From the NCBI GenBank assembly GCA_041399085.1, contig JAWKTM010000018.1, positions 55,661-119,660 of the forward strand: a DNA stretch of 64,000 nt, read 5' to 3'. Shown here in pieces: positions 17,684 to 27,008 of the stretch. The DNA is from JAWKTM01 sp041399085. GTDB lineage: Bacteria; Planctomycetota; Planctomycetia; Pirellulales; Pirellulaceae. Made by a program: the position numbers and the translations under genes. Position 1 is the first letter of the stretch. Each line of letters begins with the position of its first letter. Below the pieces are notes generated by a model, which made no database searches, was not told the origin of the DNA, and saw only the letters and a program-made list of their open reading frames with translations.

Positions 17684-19974
17684 TTTGACTCCGCGGGAAG
17701 AATGCGAATGGCGATCGGTTCGGATACGACGATGTCGACGATGTCTTTTGGTTGAGCTTGAGTCGTCGCGTCCTTCAGCCGTTTGTCGGCCGCGGCGACG
17801 CTGGCTTCGGCCGCCTTCTTGTTTTCGGCAGCCGCGCGGGACAACTCTTCAATTTCGTTCTTTTGATCGGCGGAAGCGGCAGCCGCTTCCTTGGCCAGAC
17901 GGTCGGATTCGGCCGTCGCTTCGTCCAACTGTTGCTGGGCCTGCTTCAACTCGCGTTCGGCCTTCAGCACCGCGTCGGGATTGTGCCGATGCTTGGCGAC
18001 CGGGCTGCCGTAAAACGCGATTGTATAGTCGCCCGGCGGTGTCTTCAGCTTGGCCAAGTCCAGCACGGCTTCCGATTGATCGGCGGTCAGCGGCACGTCG
18101 AAACTGGCGTTGCGATCCAATCCCGCGCCGAACGTGCGTAGGCCCGTTGTCGCGCCGGAGAAGTCGCCTCGGCGAATATGAACCAGCGGAATCGTCAGCG
18201 TCGTGCCGGCCTGGGCTTCATACACTTTGTTCTCTTGAGCCGCGATTGAGATCTGAGCGAACTCCGATCCTCCGACGGAAACCGGCGCGCCGGACAGCAA
18301 CCGAGGCGCGGGGATCTCTTGCCACGCGTCGCGAACTGGCCAAGCCATGCAAGCCAGATGAACGGGTCGCGTTACCTCTTCTTCGCCAATCGTCGCTTGG
18401 CCGAACAAACGGGCGTTCCGCCAGCCGCGCGGAGCGTCTTGTCGAGCCGTTAGCAACATGATGCCGCGAGTCTCGCCCGCCGCGATCTTCAATCCAGTTG
18501 CGGTCACGCCGTCCGGCAGATCCTCCATCGTCAGACTGATCTCGCCCGCGAAACCATCCCGACGTACGGCAACCACTTCCAACGCCATCGTCGAACCATT
18601 TCGCAACGCCATCGGTTTCGACAACGCGTTGCGATCGCCATTGCGTAGCTCCATGTGTAACGCCCAAGCGACCAAGGCGAAGTCCGGCGCGGCTTGGCGA
18701 ATTACCAGCCGATACTCATTGTTCGGATCGGTTCGCGTGCCGCCGAACAGATCGGTCAACTGCAAGCGATAACGGCCGTCTTCCGGGATTTCAACCTTGC
18801 CAAGGATGTCGGTCGAACCGGCGTTATAAGGCGGTCCGTCGTAAGCATAACCGTTGCTGGAGCGTTTCACGGGACTGGCGATATCGGTTAGCTCGACCAC
18901 GTCGACCAGCTTCGTCTCGCCGGCTTCCTCGACCACGCGTTGCACGATGATCGACGGATCGGTCGGACGACCAAGTCGCTCGGAGGCGACTTCCACCCAC
19001 CAGACTTCGCCTTTGGTCGCCGTGAACTCGAACGTATCGACATCGGCGGCCGGAAAGAATCGGCCGGCAATCTCACACGGCAGCGTGATCGGTTGAGCCG
19101 CCTCGCCGCCATTGTTCGGTTCGGCTTCCGCCAACGCTGCATCCGGCTCGTAGCCAATGGGCGGCCACGAAAACGAGCTGACGCCGCGCGTGCCGGGCAA
19201 TCGCGAAATCGGCGAGTCGGCCGGGATGGTTTGCACGGACAGACGGAAGAAGTATTCCGCGCCGCCTTTGAACGTCAGATCGTGAACTTTGACGATGTAC
19301 GAGCCGGTCGTGGGAGCCGTGAAGTCCAGCACGCCGCCCCGTCGCTCGACGAGCAAATCGCGGCCTTCGGCGTCGGCGATAATGAGCACCGGATTCATCT
19401 TCGAGTCGATGCCTTTTGCCGCACAGTCGATCAGCAGACGCTGGCCCGCCTCGGCTTGAATCGAATAGTGATTCACCGCGCTGGCCTGCACTGTGGCATT
19501 GCAGATCGAATTCAATGCGATCGGCATGGCGGCCGACACGGTGGTGGTCGCGGCGGTCTGCATCGCTTCGGGCAGCGTGCCGACCGAAAATACTCGAGCG
19601 GCCGACAGGCCGAGCCGCGCGAAGACGCGTGCCTCATGTATACCGGGCGGCGTATCGGCGGCGATCGTGACGACGTACTTGTTCGGTTCCGGTTGGCCGG
19701 CGTCGTTGAGCTTGGGCCGAGCTGTGATGTCGGGATGCGAAAATACCAGCGACTCGACATCCTCCAAGTAGTCGCCGGTGATCGTCACTTCCACGTCCGT
19801 GCCGACTTGCCCGCCCATCGGCATCGTGGTCAGCAGCCGAGGCGCCGGCAAGCAAACCGATTGAGCGGCGGCTTGTGCAGCCCAACACATCGTGAGCAGA
19901 AACATCGTGGCCAGCGAAAGCAGGCTCGACGCCGCGATTCGACGGCGACGATTGCGGGCAAAGGGATTTGTCAT
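17680..19974 (-). CDS. Large exported pre-peptidase C-terminal (PPC) domain protein
   Basis: A 764-residue secreted protein with a signal peptide (residues about 12-38). An Ig/TIG-like stretch near residues 45-130 (GTDVEVTITGDYLEDVESL) is followed by two PPC-like domains: HYSIQAEAGQRLLIDCAA with GSYIVKVHDLTFKGG, and DVDTFEFTATKGEVWWVEV with DGRYRLQLTDLFGG. Residues about 680-745 form a Lys/Glu/Ala coiled coil. No catalytic domain is visible, so it is likely a binding or scaffold partner of the DUF1549/1553 and DUF1501 proteins encoded on either side. A 185-bp gap separates it from the upstream gene and holds a hairpin repeat. Confidence 0.85.
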   Translation of the reverse strand: MTNPFARNRRRRIAASSLLSLATMFLLTMCWAAQAAAQSVCLPAPRLLTTMPMGGQVGTDVEVTITGDYLEDVESLVFSHPDITARPKLNDAGQPEPNKYVVTIAADTPPGIHEARVFARLGLSAARVFSVGTLPEAMQTAATTTVSAAMPIALNSICNATVQASAVNHYSIQAEAGQRLLIDCAAKGIDSKMNPVLIIADAEGRDLLVERRGGVLDFTAPTTGSYIVKVHDLTFKGGAEYFFRLSVQTIPADSPISRLPGTRGVSSFSWPPIGYEPDAALAEAEPNNGGEAAQPITLPCEIAGRFFPAADVDTFEFTATKGEVWWVEVASERLGRPTDPSIIVQRVVEEAGETKLVDVVELTDIASPVKRSSNGYAYDGPPYNAGSTDILGKVEIPEDGRYRLQLTDLFGGTRTDPNNEYRLVIRQAAPDFALVAWALHMELRNGDRNALSKPMALRNGSTMALEVVAVRRDGFAGEISLTMEDLPDGVTATGLKIAAGETRGIMLLTARQDAPRGWRNARLFGQATIGEEEVTRPVHLACMAWPVRDAWQEIPAPRLLSGAPVSVGGSEFAQISIAAQENKVYEAQAGTTLTIPLVHIRRGDFSGATTGLRTFGAGLDRNASFDVPLTADQSEAVLDLAKLKTPPGDYTIAFYGSPVAKHRHNPDAVLKAERELKQAQQQLDEATAESDRLAKEAAAASADQKNEIEELSRAAAENKKAAEASVAAADKRLKDATTQAQPKDIVDIVVSEPIAIRILPAESK

Positions 19975-20096
19975 GACAGTGCGTTCTTTCGGCAGGTTTC
20001 GTAACAGGCAATGTCGTAAACAGAGCGTTGTTGTTCGGTGTCAACTTAACTTCAGTGTGGCTCGGGTCGACTGATGGTAGCGTCCGGGTGTTGTAA

Positions 20097-20129
20097 CTGG
20101 GGGCTTCGCTGCGCTGCGACCCCAGGCAC
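20097..20129. repeat. Short palindromic (REP-like) hairpin in an operon gap
   Basis: CTGGGGGCTTCGC and GCTGCGACCCCAG form a strong imperfect hairpin. It lies between the stop of the DUF1549/1553 gene (20160) and the PPC gene (start 19974). The same unit, reverse-complemented, occurs at 26174-26206 and 26431-26461. It may attenuate transcription or shape the mRNA within the operon. Confidence 0.55.
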
Positions 20130-20159
20130 GACAACCGGAATCTTCGTTATCCCAACACA

Positions 20160-22439
20160 CTAATGGTTGAACATAAACTCCTTGGTGTTCAACAACGCCC
20201 AAATCAAGTCTTGCAAATTCTCGCGCGTCGCGGTGGCCGCGTCGACGGCCGAACCATCGGCTCGCGTCCGCGGCTCGGCCAGGTAAGCCAACGCGGTCGC
20301 CAGTTCATCGTCGCGCGGCGGCCGAGCGAACGCGGCGATGTATAGCTCCTCAATCCGCTCTTCCATCGAGCGAGCGTCCTTCGACAACCGATCGGCGCGG
20401 CCGTTGGCCGTCGCCAGTTTTGTCTTGATATCGCCGCCGTTCAACAAGTGCAGGCTCTGCGCCAGGCTGGCCGACTGCACTCGCTCGCATTCGCAAACAC
20501 TCGTGTTGTCCGGCCGGCCGAACACGCGTAGAAACGGCGACGAGCGGTTATAGCTGTTGTCGGGCAGCGCGACGGCCCGTGTGCCGGGCGGCAAATTCGC
20601 GAACGTCGTGGTCGCGCCGGTCACGCGATCGTAAGCGTCCAGCAGCACTTCGGCCTGCAACCGCTTGGGATAATAGCGCGAGTAGTTCTGCTGATCGACC
20701 AAGTTGTAATCGTTCGGCGTCGCGCTCAACTGATAGGCGTGCGAGCGAGTGATCACGCGCACCAACTCCTTGAGATCGAATCCGCTTTGGCGGAAGTGCT
20801 CTTCGAGCGCGGCGAGCAACTCAGGGTTCGTCGGCGGATTCGTGTCGCGGATGTCGTCTTCCGGTTCGATCAAACCGCGTTTGAAAAAGTGCTTCCAGTA
20901 TCGGTTCACGAGCGCCTTGGCGAAAAACGGATTCGAGTCGCCGGCGAGCCAATCGGCCAGCCGCAACCGCGGATCCACATCGGGCGGGATCGCTCCGACA
21001 TCGTCGCCCATCGCCGCCGGACGCACGGTTTCGCCCGACTTCGGATTCATGGTCCCGGCCAAGCCGCGTTGATGGACAATCAAATCCTCGCCGCGTGTAT
21101 CGGTCGGCTTGCGGCCCACTTGGCTGAAGAACGCGGCCAAGCCGTAATAGTCGTCCTGGCTCCAACGCTCGAACGGATGATGATGACACTGAGCACACTG
21201 CATCCGCACGCCGAGGAACAATTGAGCGATGTCTTCGATCTGCTCCTTCGGCTCCTTCACGCGTTTGTACCAAGCCACCGGCGGGTTCTCGATCACGGTG
21301 CCGGTCGCCGCCAACAGTTCGCGGACGAGCTGGTCGTAAGGCGTGTTGGCCAACAGGCTGTCGCGAATCCAAGCGTGAAACGCGTAGTTCGACGTGATAT
21401 CGCTGGCGTCGTCGCGGCGATTCTTCAGCAGCGTCGTCCATTTGTTGGCGAAGTAATCGGCGTAGTCGGGACTGCGGAGCAGCGCGTCGATCACCTTGTC
21501 TCGCTTGTCGGGATCGTCGCTCGCCAGAAACTCTTCGCGGGCCTCATCTTCCGTCGGCAATCGGCCGCCGATATCCAGCGACACACGCCGCAGAAACGTG
21601 GCGTCGTCGCACACGGGCGACGGTGGAATGCCAAGCTCGCGGAGGTTGCCGAAGACCAGATCGTCGATGAAGTTTCGCGACTCCGGGCACCGAGTCGACC
21701 GCCCAGCGGCACCGAAGCGTTGTACACGGCCGTCCGCCCTTGATAGCGAACCATCACGCTGACCTTACCCGGCAGCTTTTCTGTCTTTCGCTGTCACCAA
21801 CTTATCGCCCGTGACTTCGGCCAGCGCGACCTCGTTGCATTCATACAAGGCCATCTTGGTGATATCGCGTTGCGAGCCGTCGGAATAACGGGCCGTCGCT
21901 TGCAATGATTGCTCGCCCCCTTGCGGCAACATCCCGCGAGCCGGTTGCACTTCGATCGAGACCAGTTCGGGCTCGCCCGGCTGGGATTGCGGCGCGCCTT
22001 GTTCGATCCAGCGAAGCAGCGTGGCGTAAGCCTCGGAGTCGACAGCCAACCGCACGCCGCCGCCATGCGGCACTTGCCCCACGGCCTTCATCAAAATCAA
22101 GCTGCGTTCGGGAGCGGCCGGAAACAGCCTCCGCCCGCGCGCCTCGCGGACAATGTGTTCGTAATCCTCGTCGGGCTCGAAACCCAACAGCGACAGCTCG
22201 AACCCGTTCTGCCCGCCATTCGCCTTGGCGTGACAAGCCCCCGCGTTGCAGCCGGCTTTCGTTAGCACGGGAACCACATCGTTGACAAAGCTGACGGCTG
22301 GCGGAGCCGCCGCGCTGGAATCTTCGGCCAAGGCTCGACTGTTCGCGAGCGAGCTGGCGAACCAGCCGACGGCGAACAACAACGCGGCCAGACATTGAAA
22401 CGCCAGACGCTGCAGACGATCACGAACGCAAATATTCAT
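20160..22439 (-). CDS. DUF1549/DUF1553 protein with N-terminal cytochrome-c-like motif, frame disrupted
   Basis: The first gene of the planctomycete-type operon, about 760 residues when reassembled. The N-terminal frame (22439-21765) carries a signal peptide, the heme-like motif CNAGACH with ANGGQNGFELSLLGFEP, and a bacterial Ig-like segment. The second frame (from 21614) carries DUF1549 (FLRRVSLDIGGRLPTEDEAR, QCAQCHHHPFERW) and DUF1553 (WLAGDSNPFFAKALVNRYWK, to LLNTKEFMFNH). Between about 21610 and 21790 the frame shifts at least twice, through VMVRYQGRTAVYNASVPLG. The first motif is CX4CH rather than CXXCH. DUF1549/1553 proteins are abundant in planctomycetes and predicted to be periplasmic; their activity is not established. 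Confidence 0.85.
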
Positions 22440-22680
22440 GGCGGCAGTCGGTGGGATAGTTGTGGCGGGATGGTGCGGCGCTTGGCCGGCGGGAAGCCGA
22501 GGTTGCCGGGCGAGCCACGCGAAATCGCCTGTCGCACGGCGGAGTTCGCGTTCGCCGCGAACAACCCCGACACGGAATCATGGTAATGCCCCGCATCGGC
22601 AGCGTCCACATTGTTTTGATATAGTGTGCCGCTTGTCGAACGAGCCGACCGCACGAACACTAGAACACGAGGAAGTTGTC

Positions 22681-23142
22681 ATGAGCGCCGATGCGAAGAT
22701 CGCCGAGCTGGGTTTGGAATTGCCTCCCGCACCGAAGCCGATGGGCGTTTACAAGCCGTTGGTGATCGCCGGCAACATGGCTTATGTCTCCGGCCACGGG
22801 CCGCTGAAGTCGGACAAGACGCTAATCACGGGCCGAGTTGGCGGCGACATCGACAAGCAGGCGGGTTACGACGCCGCTCGGCAAACCGGCCTCGCGATCC
22901 TGGCCACGTTGCAAGCCGGCTTGGGAAGCCTGGACCGCGTGAAGCGAGTGATCAAGGTCTTGGGCATGGTGAACAGCACGCCCGATTTCGGCGAGCAGCC
23001 GGCGGTCATCAACGGCTGTAGCGAGCTGTTCGCCAAGGTCTGGGGCGAGGACGCCGGCGTCGGAGCTCGCAGCGCGGTCGGCATGGGCGCTCTGCCCGGC
23101 AACATCGCCGTCGAGATCGAAGCGATCTTTGAGATCGAGTAA
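22681..23142 (+). CDS. RidA family protein
   Basis: A 153-residue member of the RidA/YjgF/YER057c family, whose best-known activity is hydrolysis of reactive enamine/imine intermediates from PLP enzymes. The family signature is seen in NMAYVSGHGPL, QTGLAILATLQAGLGSLDRV, and GARSAVGMGALPGNIAVEIE, which includes the usual arginine (GARSAVG) that holds the substrate carboxylate. At 153 residues it belongs to the longer YjgH-like subgroup rather than the 128-residue RidA. GAGGAAG lies just before the ATG at 22681. It is cytoplasmic and reads away from the DUF1549/1553 operon. Confidence 0.9.
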   Translation: MSADAKIAELGLELPPAPKPMGVYKPLVIAGNMAYVSGHGPLKSDKTLITGRVGGDIDKQAGYDAARQTGLAILATLQAGLGSLDRVKRVIKVLGMVNSTPDFGEQPAVINGCSELFAKVWGEDAGVGARSAVGMGALPGNIAVEIEAIFEIE

Positions 23143-23201
23143 CTCGCTGGGCGAGCGCGTCCGGCGAGCGTCAAACAATTCGCGATCCGTGGAGGCCAAG
23201 C

Positions 23202-23321
23202 ATGGCCCGATCATCGAAACCAACGCCTCGCCAACCGGCGACCAAGTACGCTCACTTGCGAAAGAAGCTGACGCAAGCCAAGCAGTCCGCGGCCAAGGTC
23301 AAACGCAAACCCCGTCCATGA
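23202..23321 (+). CDS. 39-residue very basic small protein, coupled to next gene
   Basis: A short open frame from the ATG at 23202, with a perfect GGAGG at 23191-23195 (6-nt spacing), ends in a TGA that overlaps the ATG of the following membrane protein (ATGA at 23318-23321). The product is rich in Lys, Arg, Ala, Pro and Gln (KYAHLRKKLTQAKQSAAKVK) and has no Cys or hydrophobic segment. The strong ribosome site and stop-start overlap are the main evidence that it is real. It may bind nucleic acid or the cytoplasmic side of the membrane; function unknown. Confidence 0.6.
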   Translation: MARSSKPTPRQPATKYAHLRKKLTQAKQSAAKVKRKPRP

Positions 23322-23866
23322 ACGAGCCTGTTCGCCGATACCGGCCGCCGGGGCTAAGGCCGCCTCGGTTTCGGCTGCTGACACTGCTGCTGGCGATCGC
23401 CTTGCTCGGCGCGATCTTGGCTTCCGGCAAAGTGGTCGGCGTCTATGGCACGTTCTGGATCGTCGTCTTCGCGTTGGCAGTGATGGGGCACGTCGCCGGC
23501 AACGCTCTCGGATTACAGCTTCGCGAAAGCAGCCACGCTGGCCGCCGCGACGACGAGTTTCCGGTCGACTTGGCCCGAGCCGGCGAAGCGCTCGACGCCG
23601 CCAGCTTCGCGCCGACCTCGAAAATGAACCAGCGCCGGTCGCTCGGCTGGCTCGTCATCTTCGCACCGATCGCCGGCTTTGTGTTGGCCGGCATCTGCGG
23701 CGGACTGTGGCTGACGCGCGAGAATTGGGCCGAGTCGACGTGGGTCAGCATCGCCGCCAGCGTCGTCGCGGCCGGCACGCTCGGCGCGCTGGGCGGATTT
23801 CTGCTGGCGGCCTTTCTAAAAGTCGTGCTCGAATCGCTGTGGGAAGCGTCGCGCGACAGCCGCTAG
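23318..23866 (+). CDS. Hypothetical inner-membrane protein with four predicted helices
   Basis: A 182-residue protein starting MNEPVRRYRPPGLRPPRF. Four hydrophobic segments are visible: two near the N-terminus (LLTLLLAIALLGAILA and FWIVVFALAVMGHVAGNAL) and two in the second half (WLVIFAPIAGFVLAGICGG and SIAASVVAAGTLGALGGFLL). A polar linker lies between the two pairs. No family is recognised. Its start overlaps the stop of the 39-residue basic protein, so the two are probably translated together. A longer in-frame start at 23129 would overlap RidA and has no ribosome site. Confidence 0.65.
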   Translation: MNEPVRRYRPPGLRPPRFRLLTLLLAIALLGAILASGKVVGVYGTFWIVVFALAVMGHVAGNALGLQLRESSHAGRRDDEFPVDLARAGEALDAASFAPTSKMNQRRSLGWLVIFAPIAGFVLAGICGGLWLTRENWAESTWVSIAASVVAAGTLGALGGFLLAAFLKVVLESLWEASRDSR

Positions 23867-23876
23867 AGTCACCGAC

Positions 23877-26081
23877 TCAGGCGGTCGGCGCCGCCACGCT
23901 GCTGGCCGATTCGATCGTGATTGGGATCCCCTTGAAGGCCGGCGTCTTCGACCGGGCGTCGACATGCCGAGGCACCAGCACGTTCGCCTCGGGATAGTAC
24001 ATCAACACATTGCCGGCTCGAATGCGATCGAACGGCCGCACCAAGATGTTCGGCAACTCGCCCGATTCGCTGCGGATCGTCACCCGCTGGTCGGCAGCTA
24101 GCCCCAACCGCCGCACGTCGTCCGGATGGATCAGAATCACGTCGCGGCGAGTCTGGCCGCGATAGTAATCCTCTTCCTCGTACACGACCGTGTTGAACTG
24201 GCCTTCGCTGCGGACCGTCATCAGCCGCAGTTCGCCGTCCGTGCCACGCAGCTCGGGCAACTCATGAGCGTGCAGATTGGCTCGGCCCGTCGGCGTCGGA
24301 AACTGCGGTTGGTGAAACGTCCGCCCAGCGATCTGAAACTCCTTCTTCGTCTTTTCGATCCCCGACAACTGCTCGAAGCCGGGGACGATCCGCGCGATCG
24401 CTTCGCGGATGCGGCCGGTGTTCGTCATCGCTTGCCAATCGACCGGTCCGGCCGAACCGAGCGTCGCGTCGGCGATCGACGCGATCACTTCGACTTCGCC
24501 CCGCGGGCCCTCGATCCGCGCGGGGCCGCCGTCGCTGAGCCGCACGAAGTTGAACATCGACTCTTGCGTCGTCGGCTGCGATTCCTCGTCCCGAGCCAGC
24601 ACGGGCAAGATGATCGACTGGTCGGCCAGCCCGCGAGCATGCCCCGTGTTCAGCGTCGTGTTTAGAAACACCAGCATGTCGAGCTGCGACAGCGCTTGAT
24701 CGGCGAACGTGGCGTCGGGATTCGAGCCGTAGAGATTGCCGCCCAGGCAGAAGCCGACCTTCAGCGAGCCGTCGTTCGCTCCCTCCATGCAAGCCAGCGT
24801 GTCCAGGCCGGGCGTGGTCGGCAGCGTGACGCCGAAGTGCGACTGAATCCGCTCGAAGACCGCTTCCTTCAGCTTGGGCGTCACGCCCATCGACCCGATG
24901 CCTTGCACGTTCGAGTGGCCGCGGATCGGCAGCAAGCCCGCGTTCGGCCGGCCGACCATGCCTCGCATCAAAGCCAGATTGGCGATCGCCTCGACATTCT
25001 GCACGCCGTGAGCATGATGCGTGATGCCCATCGTCCAGCTAAATACCACGTTCTTCGCGGCGGCGTAGGACTCGGCGATCGCGATCGATCTCGGCTTGCC
25101 CGACACCCGACTTCGCGCATGAATCTCGGCCCACGACGTGGCTCGCACTGCCGCGATCCATTCGTCATAGCCGGTGCAATTGATCTTGCAGAAAGCCTTC
25201 GTCCTGGGCGCCCATTTCGTCGATCCGCTTGGCGATGCCGGTCAGCAGCGCCAGATCGCCGCCGATGTGCGGCTGGACGTATTGCGTGGCGATCTTGGTC
25301 CCGAACAACAGGCTGCGCGGGTTGCTGGGAATCTTGAAGCTGACCAAGCCGGTTTCGATCACCGGATTGACCACGATCACCTTGCCGCCGCGATTCCGCA
25401 TGCATCAACGTGGTCATCAACGCGGGTGATTGCTGGGCGGATTGCCGCCGATCACGAACACCAGGTCCGCGTGCTCGACATCGTCCAGCACCAGCGTGGC
25501 CGTGCCGCTGCCGACCGAGTTCATCAGACCGACGCCGCTGGCTTGATGACAGTAATAGCTGCAATTGTTGACGTTGTTCGTGCCGTACAGCCGGGCGAAC
25601 AGTTGCAGCAGAAAGCCGGCTTCGTTCGAGCTCCGGCCGCTGAAGTACCAGAACGTTTCGTCCGCCGCGGTCGCCTTCAGCTTGTCGGCGATCCGCCGCA
25701 ACGCTTCGTCCCAGTCGGCCGGTAGTAATCGTGGCCGCGGCAAGCCCAACACCGAGCGAGTCAACCGCCCGCAGGTTTCCATCTCGCGGGGCGAAAAGCG
25801 GCTGAGCTGTGCGACGCTATAAGTCTGCCAGAACTCGGGCTTGATCACCCCTTGCATGTCCGAGGCCATCGCTTGCAGCGACTTCTTGCAAACCTCGGGA
25901 AAGTGCCCGGCTTCGTTCACCATCCCGCCGCGTTGCCCGCCCATGCCGAGCACTTGGGTCTTGCAAGCGTTCTTGGTGCGCATCGCACGATACAGTTTCA
26001 AATACCGCCGACTTCGCGAGCCTTGCGGAGCGACCCGTAACGAATAATACGTGCCAACCGCCTGCGGATTTTAGGAGACAT
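23877..26081 (-). CDS. FdhF/YdeP-type molybdopterin oxidoreductase, frame disrupted
   Basis: About 735 residues when reassembled, a member of the DMSO-reductase superfamily close to the YdeP/formate-dehydrogenase-like group. Segments visible in order: CKTQVLGMGGQRGGMVNEAGHF; WYFSGRSSNEAGFLLQLFAR; NCSYYCHQASGVGL; then VVNPVIETGLVSFKIPSNPR; ITHHAHGVQNVEAIANLAL; GHSNVQGIGSMGV; and a C-terminal molybdopterin-dinucleotide-binding domain (QFNTVVYEEEDYYRGQTRRD). The frame shifts near 26000, 25420 and 25160. The start at 26081 follows from MSPKIR with AGGAG downstream on the plus strand as the only nearby ATG. Relatives usually have a second Cys where Gln stands in CKTQ. Substrate unknown; the YdeP relative is linked to acid resistance. 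Confidence 0.78.
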
Positions 26082-26116
26082 GATGTTTTGTGGTGGAGTG
26101 TGGTGGGTGGAGTGAG

Positions 26117-26600
26117 ATGTGAGTGGTTGTGAGGCGTGAATTGTTTTGAGGCGTGTGTTGCTAAAAGGCGTGTGTGCCTGGGGTCGTAGCGCGCTTGAAC
26201 CCCCAGATGTAAACGTTGATTATCGAGTACGAGTACGAGTACATTGCACTAGTACAGTACGAACGGAATACACGATGCAGCATGATTCCTACTCGTACTC
26301 CTACTCGTACTCGTTCCCGGTGGCACGCCCTGAGTCTTCAGAAGGGCGACTGCCACGTGCAGTTATGTCAGATGTGAGTGGTTGTTAGGTGTGAATTGTC
26401 TTGAGAGCTGTGTGTTGCTTAAAGGTGTGTGTGCCTGGGGTCGTAGCGCGGCGAGCCCCAGATGTAAACGTTGATTGTCAGTACGAGTACAGTACCGTTG
26501 CACTGAGTACGAGTACGAATGGAATACGCGATGCAGCATGATTCTTGCTCGTTCCCGGTGGCACGCCCTGAGTCTTCAGAGGGCGTGGATGCCGTGCGAG
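26117..26600. repeat. Tandemly duplicated intergenic repeat, about 240 bp, two copies
   Basis: Two direct copies (about 26117-26368 and 26371-26600) share long blocks: GTGCCTGGGGTCGTAGCGCG, CAGATGTAAACGTTGATT, runs of the hexamer GTACGA/GAGTAC, ATACxCGATGCAGCATGATTC, and CCCGGTGGCACGCCCTGAG followed by TCTTCAGA. They differ by substitutions and small indels. Each contains the REP-like hairpin (26174-26206, 26431-26461) and a GGTGGCACGCCC motif shared with the palindromic element at 34665. No gene is seen in 26082-26691. Such GAGTAC-rich intergenic units also flank 34665-34936. Confidence 0.7.
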
Positions 26601-26691
26601 ACTGCTTAGCGATCCCATTGGGCCTCGCCGCCCGGCGCGCGAAACCGGAGAGCTCGCGCTACCGCTACAAGCAACGCCGACGACAACCCCC

Positions 26692-27008
26692 TCACTCCTT
26701 CCCAGCCAGCGGCGCAGCTCCTTCCTGTTCAATAGCCTTAATCTGCTCGATCGACATTCGATGCTGAGCGGCCAGTTTAGGAATAGGTCTCGGTCGTGTT
26801 CCATCACCTTGCGGATATTCTGAGCCGCTCCGGGAAAACGTTTATCCGACATTTTCATCCGTGGATCTTCTTGGGCGAGTCGATCATAACCCGCGATGCG
26901 TTTGTAGATCGCTTGCTTCAGCGCCCAAGTCGCGACTGACCGGCACTGGCCGTGGGACTGCTGCCGAAATTGCCTGGCCCTGGCGGTGTATGTCGTTCGA
27001 GGCGGCAT
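26692..27008 (-). CDS. Hypothetical helical C-terminal segment or small gene, frame disrupted
   Basis: A frame on the minus strand encodes LKQAIYKRIAGYDRLAQE, RFPGAAQNIRKVMEHDRDLF and, after one shift near 26775, KLAAQHRMSIEQIKAIEQE, ending at the TGA at 26692. The peptide is mostly helical and charged and looks like genuine coding sequence. I cannot tell whether it is the C-terminus of the zinc-ribbon protein encoded immediately upstream or a separate small gene; no convincing ribosome site is visible. No family assigned. Confidence 0.4.

Noticed and set aside
18940..20004. 354-codon plus-strand frame
   Set aside because: Antisense to the PPC-domain gene, which has a signal peptide and domains; the plus frame has no recognisable protein features.
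20739..21743. 334-codon plus-strand frame
   Set aside because: Antisense shadow of the DUF1549/1553 gene.
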